A program made the translations under genes and the position numbers. Of a stretch of DNA of 64,000 nucleotides, positions 50,859 through 59,859 are shown in pieces. A model generated the notes under the pieces. The model was given only the letters and a program-made list of their open reading frames with translations, did not search any database and was not told the DNA's origin. The DNA comes from Acidobacteriota bacterium. Its GTDB lineage: Bacteria; Acidobacteriota; Terriglobia; Bryobacterales; Bryobacteraceae. The stretch's first letter is position 1, and each line of letters begins with the position of its first letter. The stretch lies in NCBI GenBank assembly GCA_026393985.1, contig JAPKZB010000073.1:1-64000 (forward strand), read 5' to 3'.

Positions 50859-52466
50859 ATGGGAAGCTGCGGCGCGACATTGGCGGGGGGACGGTCGGCG
50901 GCGATTGGCCGGGGCGAGAGTTTGGTCGAGTTTTGCTTTGACCATTTCGAGATGCGTTCGGAGCGGAACCGGGATGCGGTGTTTGTGCTGCACGCGGTGG
51001 GGGTAGACGAGGAGGGGCGGACGGCGGCGTTTGCGCTGGTGCACGTGGACGGAGTGGCGCAGTACTTTACGGCACGGTGGGGGCGGAGCGGGGTGGGCTC
51101 GCACCACTTCGGGCCGATTCCGGTGCCGGTGGAGGAGGACGAGCGGCCGGGGATTATGGTGTACGGTTCGCGGGCGTGCACGTTTACCTGGCGGAGCCAT
51201 CAGTGGGAGATCACGGGGGCGCAGAGTACGCCGCAGTTTGAGTTTCCGGCGCTCGAGGGCGAGACGCTGGTGGAGCCGTGGAACCTGCGGAACGCGTGGG
51301 CGCTGCGGGACGGGCGGCCGGTGTGCGATGTGGATGAGCTGGCCGATGGCGAGCACGGGGAGCTGACCAGGGATCCGGAATCGGCCGAGTCGTACCGGGT
51401 GCGGTTTGGGGGGCGGATCTGGCGGCGGTGGCGGCACCGGCACACGGGCAAGCAGTCGGTGGAGCTGTTGGCGTTTGACATTGCCGCGGCCGACATTGAG
51501 GCGTCGCTCGAGGAGGTCTGGAGCGAGATTGGGGGGCAGGAGGAGGCAAAGCGGGAGCTGGTGCGGGCGATTCAGTGGCCGGTGCTGTACCCGGAGCTGT
51601 TCATGCTGTTCAAGCGGCGGCGGTCGCGCGGGGTGCTGCTGTACGGGCCGCCGGGATGCGGCAAGACGCTGCTGGGGAAGGCCGTGGTGAAGCTGCTGGC
51701 GGCGCTGTACCGGCGGAAGGCCGACGACGGGGGCTTTCAGTACGTGAAGGGCCATCAGCTGCTCGATCAGTATGTCGGCAACTCGGAGAAGGGCGTGAAG
51801 ACGCTATTTGACCGGGCGCGGCGCTGGAAGGAGGACAAGGGCTATCCGGCCGTACTGTTTTTTGACGAAGCTGACGCGCTGTTCAAACGGCGGCCGCAGG
51901 GCGATGCGAGTTTTACGCTGGTGCCGGCGCTGCTGGCCGAGATGGATGGCATGGACGAGAGCGGCGCGTTTCTGATTCTGGCGACGAACCGGCCCGACGC
52001 GCTGGACCTGGCCGTGACGCGCCCGGGGCGCGTGGACCGGAAGATCCGCATTACGCGGCCGGACGAGAGCGGCTGCGAGCGGATCTTCGCGATTCATCTG
52101 GACGGGGTGTTTCTGGCCGAGGGGTTGACGCGGGAGGCGCTGAGCGCGGCGGCGGCGCGGGAGCTGTTTTCGGCCGCGCATCGGTTGTACGACGTCGAGT
52201 GGGAGGACGGTACGGTCGAGGGATTTTTGCTGAAGGATCTGGCGAGCGGGGCGCTCGTGCAGAACATCGTGGACCGGGCGACGGCGAACAAGATGGAGCA
52301 CTGCATCGAGAAAGGGGTGCGGGAGGGGCTGGACGTTGCCGATATCGCGCGGGCGATTGACGAGGTGCAGGCCGAGCAGCTGCTGTCGAACCATCCGGAA
52401 GAGGTGGCGGAGTTTGCCGAGAGCCGGCGGCGGCGCATTGCCGATGTGCGGAAAGCGGGGCTGTAG
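50859..52466 (+). CDS. Divergent Mpa/ARC-like AAA ATPase
   Basis: 535 residues from ATG 50859; the ORF-track start is inside the previous gene. Residues 1-205 are an unrecognised beta-rich domain, unlike the coiled-coil plus OB domains of Mpa/ARC. Residues 215-470 are an AAA module: GGQEEAKRELVRAIQWPVLYPELF, Walker A GPPGCGKT (263-270), YVGNSEKGVKTLFDRAR, Walker B LFFDEADALF (333-342) and ATNRPDALDLAVTRPGRVDRK. The tail WEDGTVEGFLLKDLASGALVQNIVDRATANK strongly resembles the region of proteasomal ATPase Mpa/ARC reading KDFASGAMI-NIVDRAKK. The C-terminus RKAGL lacks the QYL motif that docks Mpa on the proteasome. Likely an unfoldase or remodeller with another partner. Confidence 0.8.
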   Translation: MGSCGATLAGGRSAAIGRGESLVEFCFDHFEMRSERNRDAVFVLHAVGVDEEGRTAAFALVHVDGVAQYFTARWGRSGVGSHHFGPIPVPVEEDERPGIMVYGSRACTFTWRSHQWEITGAQSTPQFEFPALEGETLVEPWNLRNAWALRDGRPVCDVDELADGEHGELTRDPESAESYRVRFGGRIWRRWRHRHTGKQSVELLAFDIAAADIEASLEEVWSEIGGQEEAKRELVRAIQWPVLYPELFMLFKRRRSRGVLLYGPPGCGKTLLGKAVVKLLAALYRRKADDGGFQYVKGHQLLDQYVGNSEKGVKTLFDRARRWKEDKGYPAVLFFDEADALFKRRPQGDASFTLVPALLAEMDGMDESGAFLILATNRPDALDLAVTRPGRVDRKIRITRPDESGCERIFAIHLDGVFLAEGLTREALSAAAARELFSAAHRLYDVEWEDGTVEGFLLKDLASGALVQNIVDRATANKMEHCIEKGVREGLDVADIARAIDEVQAEQLLSNHPEEVAEFAESRRRRIADVRKAGL

Positions 52467-52476
52467 GGAGCAAGCG

Positions 52477-53898
52477 ATGGCGAAGATCTTGATGGTGGCA
52501 AGCGAGGTGGCGCCGTTTGTGAAGACGGGGGGCCTGGCGGATGTGATGGGTTCGCTGCCGGCGGCGCTGGCGCGGGCGGGCGAGACGGTGACGGTGGTGA
52601 TGCCGCGGTACCGGGGCGTGAACGGGGCGGATTTTCGACGGGTGCGCGAGGATCTGCCCGTTTGGTTGAATGGCTTCCGGCACCGGGTGAACATTGACGG
52701 CTGTGAACGCGACGGTGTGGCGTATCGTTTCGTGGACGCGCCGTGGTTTTATGACCGCGAGGGGGTGTACTCGGGGGGCGGCAAGGATTGGGGGGACAAC
52801 CATATCCGCTACGCGATTCTGTGCCTGGCGGCGCTGGAGATTGCCCGGGAGATTGAGACGCCGGACGTTTTTCACGTTCATGACTGGCAGGGGGCGCTTC
52901 TGCCGGTGTATCAGAAGTCGTGGTTTGGCGGCGATGCGCGGCTGCAGCGGGTGAAGACGCTGCTGACGATTCACAACCTGGGTTACCAGGGGCGTTTCGG
53001 CGCGGCGGCGATGGGGGAGTTGGGCCTGGGGCCGGAGCTGTTTCATCCCGGGGCGCTTGAATACTTCGGCGATGTGAACCTGCTGAAGGGGGGCTTGGTA
53101 GAGAGCGACTGGTTGACGACGGTGAGCCCGCGCTATGCGCAGGAGATTCAGACGACCGAGTACGGCTTTGGCCTGGAGGGGCTGCTGCGCGAGCGCTCCG
53201 CGAGCCTGACCGGCATTTTGAACGGCGTCGACTACCGGGAGTGGGACCCGGCGACGGACCCGTACCTGCCGGCCAATTATTCGGCTGGGGACCTGCGGGG
53301 GAAGCGGGAGTGCAAGCGGCACCTGGTAGAGTATTTCGGCCTGCCCCCGGAGGCGATGGAGCGGCCGCTGCTCGGGATTGTGTCGCGCTTTGCCGAACAG
53401 AAGGGCTTTGATCTGATCGAACAGATTGCCGGGGCGCTGGCCGATGAGCCGATGTCGCTGGTCGTGCTGGGTTCGGGCAACCCGCACTGGGAGCAGATGT
53501 TCCGGAACCTGACGAACTGGCGGCCGGCCAAGTTTGCCAACTGGATTGGGTTTTCAAACGAAATGGCGCACAAGATCGAGGCCGGCGCGGACATTTTTTT
53601 GATGCCGAGCCGGTATGAACCGTGCGGCCTGAACCAGATCTACAGCTTGAAGTACGGCACGCCGCCGGTGGTGCGCGCCACGGGGGGACTCGATGATACG
53701 ATCGATGGGGAAACCGGATTTAAGTTTTGGGAGTATCACCCCGAGGCGCTTTTGAAGGGCGTGCGGTGCGCCATTGAGCGCTGGTATGACCGGGACAGCT
53801 GGCAGGAGCGGATGCGGCGCGGCATGGCGAAGGATTATTCGTGGGACCGGTCGGCCGGCGAATATCAGCGGCTCTACCGGCAACTGCTTGCAAGCTGA
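52477..53898 (+). CDS. glgA: Glycogen synthase (ADP-glucose type)
   Basis: 473 residues from ATG 52477, with GGGAG before it; the ORF-track start is upstream inside the ATPase gene. GT5 motifs: MVASEVAPFVKTGGLADVMGSLPAAL (ADP-glucose site), FHVHDWQGALLPVY, LLTIHNLGYQGRFG, NGVDYREWDPATDPYLPANY, GIVSRFAEQKGFDLI, and PSRYEPCGLNQIYSLKYGTPPVVRATGGLDDTI. It transfers glucose from ADP-glucose to glycogen chains. Starts 10 bp after the AAA ATPase, so possibly cotranscribed. Confidence 0.95.
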   Translation: MAKILMVASEVAPFVKTGGLADVMGSLPAALARAGETVTVVMPRYRGVNGADFRRVREDLPVWLNGFRHRVNIDGCERDGVAYRFVDAPWFYDREGVYSGGGKDWGDNHIRYAILCLAALEIAREIETPDVFHVHDWQGALLPVYQKSWFGGDARLQRVKTLLTIHNLGYQGRFGAAAMGELGLGPELFHPGALEYFGDVNLLKGGLVESDWLTTVSPRYAQEIQTTEYGFGLEGLLRERSASLTGILNGVDYREWDPATDPYLPANYSAGDLRGKRECKRHLVEYFGLPPEAMERPLLGIVSRFAEQKGFDLIEQIAGALADEPMSLVVLGSGNPHWEQMFRNLTNWRPAKFANWIGFSNEMAHKIEAGADIFLMPSRYEPCGLNQIYSLKYGTPPVVRATGGLDDTIDGETGFKFWEYHPEALLKGVRCAIERWYDRDSWQERMRRGMAKDYSWDRSAGEYQRLYRQLLAS

Positions 53899-53941
53899 AT
53901 CTTTTTCCGGGCCGGGACATCCATACTTCTGGAGAATAGCA

Positions 53942-54271
53942 ATGGCAGGACAAAACACACTTACCTTCACCGACGGCGCCTGGGATACCGAGGTGTTGCA
54001 ATCGGAGCAGCCCGTGCTCGTGGATTTCTGGGCCGAATGGTGCGGCCCGTGCCGCATGCTGGCGCCGACGATTGACGCCTTGGCGGTCGACTACGACGGG
54101 CGCGTGAAGGTGGGCAAGCTGAACGTGGACCAGAACGGGGGCGCGACGATGCGCTACGGCATCCGGGGCATTCCGGCGCTGATTCTGTTCAAAGGCGGCG
54201 AGGTGGTGGCGCAGAAAGTGGGCGCCGTTTCCAAGACCGAAATCGCCGCGATGCTGGACGCGGCGCTGTAA
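53942..54271 (+). CDS. trxA: Thioredoxin
   Basis: 109 residues from ATG 53942 with GGAG upstream. The redox site WCGPC is in VDFWAEWCGPCRMLAPTIDALA, and cis-proline is in GIRGIPALILFKGGE. Standard length and cytoplasmic (no signal). General dithiol reductant; it could also serve peroxiredoxins of the cell, though the Sec-peroxiredoxin here is predicted to be exported. Followed by a clear intrinsic terminator. Confidence 0.96.
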   Translation: MAGQNTLTFTDGAWDTEVLQSEQPVLVDFWAEWCGPCRMLAPTIDALAVDYDGRVKVGKLNVDQNGGATMRYGIRGIPALILFKGGEVVAQKVGAVSKTEIAAMLDAAL

Positions 54272-54300
54272 CGAGTTTCGCAGGCTAATCCCGCAAGCCC

Positions 54301-54338
54301 AAAACGGTTCCGGAGGAGTGATCCTACGGAACCGTTTT
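54301..54338. terminator. Intrinsic terminator after trxA
   Basis: AAAACGGTTCCG and CGGAACCGTTTT form a 12 bp stem around a 14-base loop. T-run and A-run flanks allow use from both sides, and the ctpA-like gene converges right behind it. Confidence 0.88.
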
Positions 54339-54339
54339 C

Positions 54340-55812
54340 TTATGGCGCCAGCGGGGAGGTGAGCGTGGCCAAGGCGGCGACGATCCAGGGTTCGCGTTCG
54401 GCCTCGACCTTGTCGCCTTCTTCGACGCCGAGACTGAGGTTGATGATCTCCTGGCGGAGGCGGTGTTCGATCCAGTCCGAGCTGGCGAACCACTCGGCGA
54501 TGCCGGGCTGGATGTTGTTTTGGCTGAGCCAGGAGCGGAAGCGGTCGAGCAGCGGCTTGGGCAGCTGCCAGCCGGGGGCGATGGCCGGCCGTTCGGCGCG
54601 GAGGTATTCGGTGCCGAAGGCGGCGTAGGCTCCGGAGGCGTCGAGAACCATTTCGAGGCGTTTGTAGGGCGGCGGGGTGACGGATTGATCCGGGTCGATG
54701 CCGCCGCCGCCGCGGACGATGCGACCGGCGTCGGTCTTGTACTCCTGGCGCGGGGTGGCGGTGACGTGCTCGAGCTGCATGTCGACGAGCGGCTTTTGAA
54801 TGCTGCGGCCGCTGGGGGTGTAGTAGAGGGCCATGGTGAGGGCGAGGCCCGTTGATTGGGAGATGGGCAGGACGTTCTGGACGAGTCCTTTGCCGAAGGT
54901 GGGTTCGCCGAGGATGGTGGCGCGGTCGTGGTCCTGGAGGGCGCCGGCAACGATCTCGGAGGCGCTGGCGCTTTTGGCGTTGACGAGGACAGCGAGGCGG
55001 AAGCGGTAGGGTTTGGCCGTAGCAGGCACCTTCTCTTCGCCGTTCATGCGGCGGCCGCGGGCGCTGAGGATGGTCTGGCCGGGGTTGAGGAAGAGCGAGG
55101 CGGTATCGATGGCGCTGGCGACGACGCCGCCGGGGTTGTTGCGGAGGTCGAGGACGAGGCCGGCGAGGCCGTGGCCGCCGAGCTTTTCGATGCCGGCCTG
55201 GATATCCTTGGCGGTCTTGTCGTCGAAGCTCGAGACGCGCAGATAGCCGTAGCCGGGCTTGAGGAGAAACGCCCGTTCGACCGAACTGGACTGCATCTCT
55301 TCGGGGATGAGGGTGAACTGGATGGGTCGGGCGTTGCCCGGCTTGCGGACGTAGACGGTGGCGGGAGCCTGGCGGGCCTGGCTGAGCACCTGGGTGAGCT
55401 GTTCGGTGGTGAGGGGGCCGAGGGCGATGTTGTTGATCGCCAGGATCTCATCGCCGGCCGAGATGCCGGCCTTGGCGAGCGGGGCGCCGGGGAGGGCCTG
55501 CAGGACCTGGACGCGGCCGGGGAGGATGCTGACGACGCTGCCGAAGCCTTTCGATTCGCTGCGCTGCATGCGCTTGAGCTGGTCGAACTGGCCGGGATCG
55601 AGAAAGACGGAATGGGGATCGAGGCGGCGGAGCAGGCCGGGGATGATGCCTTCGTAGAAGAGGCGGGTGGAGTCGACCGGGTCGGCGTGGTTTTCGCGGG
55701 CGATGGCGTAGACGTCGAGGATCTTCCTGACGGAGGCTTCGAGGGCGTCCGGTTCCTGGGCCGGCAGGAGGCTGGTGAAGAGGAGGGCCAGGAGGAGGCA
55801 GCGGGACATCAT
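54340..55812 (-). CDS. S41 family C-terminal processing protease
   Basis: 490 residues with a signal peptide (LLLALLFTSLLPAQ). PDZ domain at about residues 88-150 (GFGSVVSILPGRVQVLQALPGAPLAKAGISAGDEILAIN). The tail-specific protease domain has LAGLVLDLRNNPGGV and the Ser/Lys dyad in NAKSASASEI and GEPTFGKG (about S283 and K308). It degrades or trims proteins in the periplasm. A C-terminal extension of about 110 residues (after GRSIQKPLVDM) is longer than in minimal CtpA. Overlaps the ddl gene by four bases. Confidence 0.93.
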   Translation of the reverse strand: MMSRCLLLALLFTSLLPAQEPDALEASVRKILDVYAIARENHADPVDSTRLFYEGIIPGLLRRLDPHSVFLDPGQFDQLKRMQRSESKGFGSVVSILPGRVQVLQALPGAPLAKAGISAGDEILAINNIALGPLTTEQLTQVLSQARQAPATVYVRKPGNARPIQFTLIPEEMQSSSVERAFLLKPGYGYLRVSSFDDKTAKDIQAGIEKLGGHGLAGLVLDLRNNPGGVVASAIDTASLFLNPGQTILSARGRRMNGEEKVPATAKPYRFRLAVLVNAKSASASEIVAGALQDHDRATILGEPTFGKGLVQNVLPISQSTGLALTMALYYTPSGRSIQKPLVDMQLEHVTATPRQEYKTDAGRIVRGGGGIDPDQSVTPPPYKRLEMVLDASGAYAAFGTEYLRAERPAIAPGWQLPKPLLDRFRSWLSQNNIQPGIAEWFASSDWIEHRLRQEIINLSLGVEEGDKVEAEREPWIVAALATLTSPLAP

Positions 55813-56783
55813 CGGGTGAACCGGGTAGCTTTCTTGCGCTCGTGGCGGGCGAGCGCAAGTTGGATGAGCTCTTCGACGAGGGCGTTGAGCGGCACGCCGC
55901 TATGCTCCCACATTTTCGGGTACATGCTGATGGAGGTAAAGCCGGGGATGGTGTTGATCTCGTTGAGGTAGAGACGGCCGGTGGAGGCCTCCATGAGAAA
56001 GTCGACGCGGCTCATGCCTTCACAGTTGCAGGCGCGATAGGCGGCGACGGCGAGGCGCTGCACTTCAGCGGTGGTGACGGGGTCGAGATCGGCGGGGAGT
56101 TCGGTTTTGGCCGCGTCGAGCAGGTACTTGTCTTCGTAGTCGTAGAACTCGCGGGAGGGGAGGATTTCGCAGGGGACCGAGGCGCGGGCGCTTTCGTAGT
56201 TGCCGAGGACGGCGCATTCGAGTTCGCGGCCGACGATGGTGCGTTCGACGAGAATTTTCCAGTCGTAATGGGCGGCGAAGTCGAGCGCGGCGACGAGTTC
56301 GGCGTGGTCGTGCGCCTTCGAGATGCCGACGGAGCTGCCGAGATTGGCCGGCTTGACGAAGACCGGGTAGGCGAAGACGGCTTCGACGGCGTAGGGATCG
56401 AGGGCGCCGCGGTATTGGGTGACATACTCGGTGACGGGCAGGCCACGTTCGGCGCAGACGCGTTTGAGCAGCTCCTTATCCATGGCCACGGCCGAGGCCA
56501 TGACGCCTGGACCGACGTAGGGCAGGTCGGCGAGTTCGAGCAGGCCCTGCACGGTGCCGTCTTCACCGAAGGTGCCGTGGAGGACCGGGAAGACGACATC
56601 GATGTCGGGGTTGGCGCCGGGTGCGGGCAGGATGGGCGCGGGGCTCCATTGGCCTTCGCGCGAGATGAGGTAGGGGACGACCTCGTGGCCGTTGGCGACG
56701 AGTGCCGCCGAGACGGACTTGGCTGAGCGCAGCGAGATCTCGTGTTCGCCGCTGCGGCCGCCCTCAAGAACTGCAACCCGCAT
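55809..56783 (-). CDS. ddl: D-alanine--D-alanine ligase
   Basis: 324 residues from ATG 56783 (GTG at 56789 is possible); the ORF-track start lies in the arginase gene. ATP-grasp motifs are VAVLEGGRSGEHEISLRSA, FPVLHGTFGEDGTVQGLLELADLPYVGPGVMASAVAMDKELLK, VFVKPANLGSSVGISKAHDHAEL, and MSRVDFLMEASTGRLYLNEINTIPGFTSISMYPKMWEHSG. It makes D-Ala-D-Ala for peptidoglycan. Between the arginase gene (2 bp) and the S41 protease gene on the same strand. Confidence 0.96.
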   Translation of the reverse strand: MRVAVLEGGRSGEHEISLRSAKSVSAALVANGHEVVPYLISREGQWSPAPILPAPGANPDIDVVFPVLHGTFGEDGTVQGLLELADLPYVGPGVMASAVAMDKELLKRVCAERGLPVTEYVTQYRGALDPYAVEAVFAYPVFVKPANLGSSVGISKAHDHAELVAALDFAAHYDWKILVERTIVGRELECAVLGNYESARASVPCEILPSREFYDYEDKYLLDAAKTELPADLDPVTTAEVQRLAVAAYRACNCEGMSRVDFLMEASTGRLYLNEINTIPGFTSISMYPKMWEHSGVPLNALVEELIQLALARHERKKATRFTR

Positions 56784-56785
56784 TT

Positions 56786-57703
56786 TCACAGAATTTTCTT
56801 TCCTAAAGCCGAGGTGAGTACTTCGACGGCGAGATCGGCCGTCCGGTTGGCGACATCGAGAACGGGGTTCACTTCCACCACTTCGAGGCTGACAAGTTTG
56901 CCGGAGTCGGCCAGGATCTCCATGGCGAGGTGCATTTCGCGATAGCTGAGCCCGCCGCGGACGGGGGTGCCGACGCCGGGGGCTTCGACGGGGTCGATGG
57001 AGTCCATGTCGAAGCTGAGGTGGATGCCGGCGGTGCCGGCGCTGGCGAGGGCGATGGCTTCCTGCATGATGGCGGGCATGCCGCGTTCGTCGATGTCGCG
57101 CATGGTGAAGGCGCGGACGCCGGTGGCCTTGACGTGGCGGACTTCGAGCGGGTCGACGTCGCGGAGGCCGATGAGGGCGACATTGCGCGGATCGACTTTC
57201 GGCGAGAAGCCGCACAGATTGACCAGTTCGGCGGGGCCGTCGCCGGTGAGGCACGCTAGCGGCATGCCGTGGACGTTACCGCTGGGCGTAGTGGCCGGGG
57301 TGTTCATGTCGGCGTGGGCGTCCATCCAGATGACCCCAATGGCTTCGTTTCGTCGTGCGAAGTGCTGCGCGACGCCGCTGACGGAGCCGGCCGCGATGGA
57401 GTGGTCGCCGCCGAGGATGAGGGGGAGCTTATGCTCGTCGAGCGCGGCGGTGACGAGGCCGGCGATGCGGGAGCAGACCGCGGTGATTTCGGGAAGATGA
57501 TGGGAGTCGGCCGGGCCGGCCGGGATGGCTTCGGCCTGTTCGACGGGGACGTTGCCGCAGTCCTCGATGGTGTAGCCGAGGGCGGCCAGCCGGCGGCCGA
57601 GGCCGGCGACGCGAATGGCGGACGGCCCCATGTCGACGCCGCGGCGGCCGGCGCCGAGATCGACCGGCGCGCCGATGATTGCAATGGTGGATTTGGCGTG
57701 CAA
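56786..57703 (-). CDS. rocF: Arginase
   Basis: 305 residues, normal arginase length. Start AIIGAPVDLGAGRRGVDMGPSAIRVAGL is arginase-like rather than agmatinase-like. Manganese-site motifs: LILGGDHSIAAGSVSGV, GVIWMDAHADMNTPATTPSGNVHGMPLA, and LSFDMDSIDPVEAPGVGTPVRGGLSYRE. It hydrolyses arginine to ornithine and urea. Begins right before ddl and directly after asnS on the same strand. Confidence 0.93.
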   Translation of the reverse strand: MHAKSTIAIIGAPVDLGAGRRGVDMGPSAIRVAGLGRRLAALGYTIEDCGNVPVEQAEAIPAGPADSHHLPEITAVCSRIAGLVTAALDEHKLPLILGGDHSIAAGSVSGVAQHFARRNEAIGVIWMDAHADMNTPATTPSGNVHGMPLACLTGDGPAELVNLCGFSPKVDPRNVALIGLRDVDPLEVRHVKATGVRAFTMRDIDERGMPAIMQEAIALASAGTAGIHLSFDMDSIDPVEAPGVGTPVRGGLSYREMHLAMEILADSGKLVSLEVVEVNPVLDVANRTADLAVEVLTSALGKKIL

Positions 57704-59014
57704 CTAGGGCCTCGTGCGGTAGAGCATGCGCGGATAGGCGATGGTTTCGCGGATGTGTTCGAGACCGCACATCCAGGCCACGCACCGTTCGATGCCCATG
57801 CCGAAGCCGGCGTGGGGCACGCTGCCGTAGCGGCGGAGATCGAGGTACCACTCGAAGGCCTCTTTGGGCAGGTGGTGCTCTTCAATACGCTGGAGCAGGA
57901 GGTTGTAGTCGTGGATGCGCTGGCCACCGCCGATGATTTCTCCGTAGCCTTCCGGGGCGATCATGTCGACGCCGAGGGCGAGTTCGGGGCGTTCGGCATC
58001 GGGCTGGAAATAGAACGCCTTCACCTGCGCCGGGTATTTTTCCACGAGCACGGGCCGGGCGAACTCTTCGGCGAGCAGGGTTTCGTCGGTGCCGCCGAAG
58101 TCGCTGCCCCATTCGATGGCGCTGCCTTTGCGGCGGAGGATTTCTACAGCTTCGTCGTAGCTGATACGGGGGAAGGGGCCGGTGATGGCTGCCAGCTTCG
58201 AGACGTCGCGTTCGAGCACGGCGAGTTCAGCCCGGCGATTGGCGAGCACCCGCTGGGTGATGAAGCAGATGAGGCCTTCGGCGAGCGTTTTCACGTCGTC
58301 GAGCGTGGCGTAGGCCATCTCGGGTTCGACCATCCAGAACTCGGTGAGGTGGCGCCGGGTCTTGGACTTTTCGGCGCGGAAGGTAGGGCCGAAACAGTAG
58401 ACTTTGCCGAAGGCCATGGCGTTGGCTTCGTTGTAGAGCTGCCCGGACTGGGTGAGATAGACCTTCTCGTCTTCAAAGTAGTCGACCTCGAACAGGGTCG
58501 TGGTGCCTTCGCAGGCGGCGGGGGTGAAGATGGGGCAGTCGACGAGGGTGAAGCCGTTGTCGTCAAAGTAGTCGCGGGTGGCCTTGATGACCTCGTGGCG
58601 CACCTTGCCGATGGCGAACTGACGGCGCGAGCGCAGCCACAGGTGGCGATGGTCCATCAGGAAGTCGATGCCGTGTTCTTTGGGCGTGATAGGGTAGGGT
58701 GTCTCTTCGGGAACGCGCTGGAGGATTTCGCACGACTCGACATCGAGTTCGTAACCACCGGCGGCCCGGTGTTCGGCGCGCACTTTGCCGGTGATCTTCA
58801 CCGAGGACTCCTGCGTCAGGCTCTTGAGGGTTTCGAAGGTCTCCTCGGGCAGGTTGGCTTTTAAGGCAACGCATTGGATCATGCCGGAGCCGTCGCGCAG
58901 GATGGGAAAGCAGATCTTGCCGCTTTTCCGCAGGTTATAGAGCCAGCCGGCGAGGGTTACAGTTTGACCGTCGTGCCGGGCGATGTCCGCGATCCGGACG
59001 TGGGCGGTGGACAT
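57704..59014 (-). CDS. asnS: Asparaginyl-tRNA synthetase
   Basis: 436 residues. OB-fold anticodon domain ([37 protein letters not shown]) lacks the GAD insertion and is of the AsnRS type. Class II motif 2 [32 protein letters not shown] and motif 3 [28 protein letters not shown] are intact. The [13 protein letters not shown] form favours AsnRS over archaeal AspRS. Charges tRNA-Asn. Adjacent to the arginase gene and a sugar isomerase-like gene on both sides with no gap. Confidence 0.95.
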   Translation of the reverse strand: MSTAHVRIADIARHDGQTVTLAGWLYNLRKSGKICFPILRDGSGMIQCVALKANLPEETFETLKSLTQESSVKITGKVRAEHRAAGGYELDVESCEILQRVPEETPYPITPKEHGIDFLMDHRHLWLRSRRQFAIGKVRHEVIKATRDYFDDNGFTLVDCPIFTPAACEGTTTLFEVDYFEDEKVYLTQSGQLYNEANAMAFGKVYCFGPTFRAEKSKTRRHLTEFWMVEPEMAYATLDDVKTLAEGLICFITQRVLANRRAELAVLERDVSKLAAITGPFPRISYDEAVEILRRKGSAIEWGSDFGGTDETLLAEEFARPVLVEKYPAQVKAFYFQPDAERPELALGVDMIAPEGYGEIIGGGQRIHDYNLLLQRIEEHHLPKEAFEWYLDLRRYGSVPHAGFGMGIERCVAWMCGLEHIRETIAYPRMLYRTRP

Positions 59015-59845
59015 TTACACTTTCTCCAGGTTTTCAAAGATACGTTGGATGGCTTCGAGCGGCTGCGGGAAGTCGGGGCTGGCTTTGAGTTCGAGCAGCA
59101 GGGGATATTGATGCTCGCGGGAGCGGAGCAGGGTCATGGTTTCCGTCCAGTCGATGGTGCCGGCTGCGGTGAGGGTAGGGAACAGGTGATGATCGTCCTT
59201 GCCGTTGTTGTCGTGAACGTGGGTGGAGCGGATGCGGTCCTTCATCATTTCGAAGGTCGGGGCTACCCCGTCCATGAGATTGGCGTGGCCGACATCGAGA
59301 CAGTAGCCGAGGTTGAGGTGGGTAATCCCGAGAAAGTAGTTCAGCTTTTCGGCCGAACTCAGGCCGTTCGGAATGTTTTCAAGCAGGACTTCGACGCCGC
59401 GGTGACGCGCAAACAGGCTGATCTCCTCGAGCGAACTGAAGGCGGCTTCGAGCTTGCCTTCGTCGAAGTCGTCGATCGGGGCGCCGAGGTGCTGGACGAG
59501 ATAGCGGCACGGGATCTGGTCAGCGATTTCGAGGGTGCGCTTGACTTCGTCGACGGCGGCGATGCGGCGGGGCTTGCTGCGGTCGGCGATGTTGATGATG
59601 GAGGTGGGTCCGGTGCGTCCCCAGACCTCATCGTTGAACATGGGCGAATGGAGCGAGTGCAGCTTGAGCGGGGCGTCGGAGAACCAGTGGGCGAGTTCGT
59701 TGATCTGGGCCCTGTTGTGCCAGTCGAGATGCCGCTTGGCGCAGAAGATTTCGACGGCCGGAATGCCGGCTTCATAGATCCGGTCAAGCCAGACGTTGGT
59801 CAACCGCTGGTTGACGAGAAAGTGGGTGGAGACGGCGTGGTTCAT
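59015..59845 (-). CDS. Xylose isomerase-like TIM-barrel (sugar phosphate isomerase/epimerase family)
   Basis: 276 residues, no signal. Barrel signatures: AVEIFCAKRHLDWHN, LHSLHSPMFND, GVEVLLENIPNGL, LGYCLDVGHANLMDG, STHVHDNNGKDDHHLFP and YPLLLELKA. The metal-binding Glu, Asp-His and His positions of the AP-endonuclease-2 superfamily are in place. Members isomerise or epimerise sugars or cleave DNA; the LDVGHAN and HVHDN forms fit the sugar isomerase side. Substrate unknown. Cytoplasmic. Directly precedes asnS. Confidence 0.88.
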   Translation of the reverse strand: MNHAVSTHFLVNQRLTNVWLDRIYEAGIPAVEIFCAKRHLDWHNRAQINELAHWFSDAPLKLHSLHSPMFNDEVWGRTGPTSIINIADRSKPRRIAAVDEVKRTLEIADQIPCRYLVQHLGAPIDDFDEGKLEAAFSSLEEISLFARHRGVEVLLENIPNGLSSAEKLNYFLGITHLNLGYCLDVGHANLMDGVAPTFEMMKDRIRSTHVHDNNGKDDHHLFPTLTAAGTIDWTETMTLLRSREHQYPLLLELKASPDFPQPLEAIQRIFENLEKV

Positions 59846-59859
59846 TTGGGGGTTCCGTG

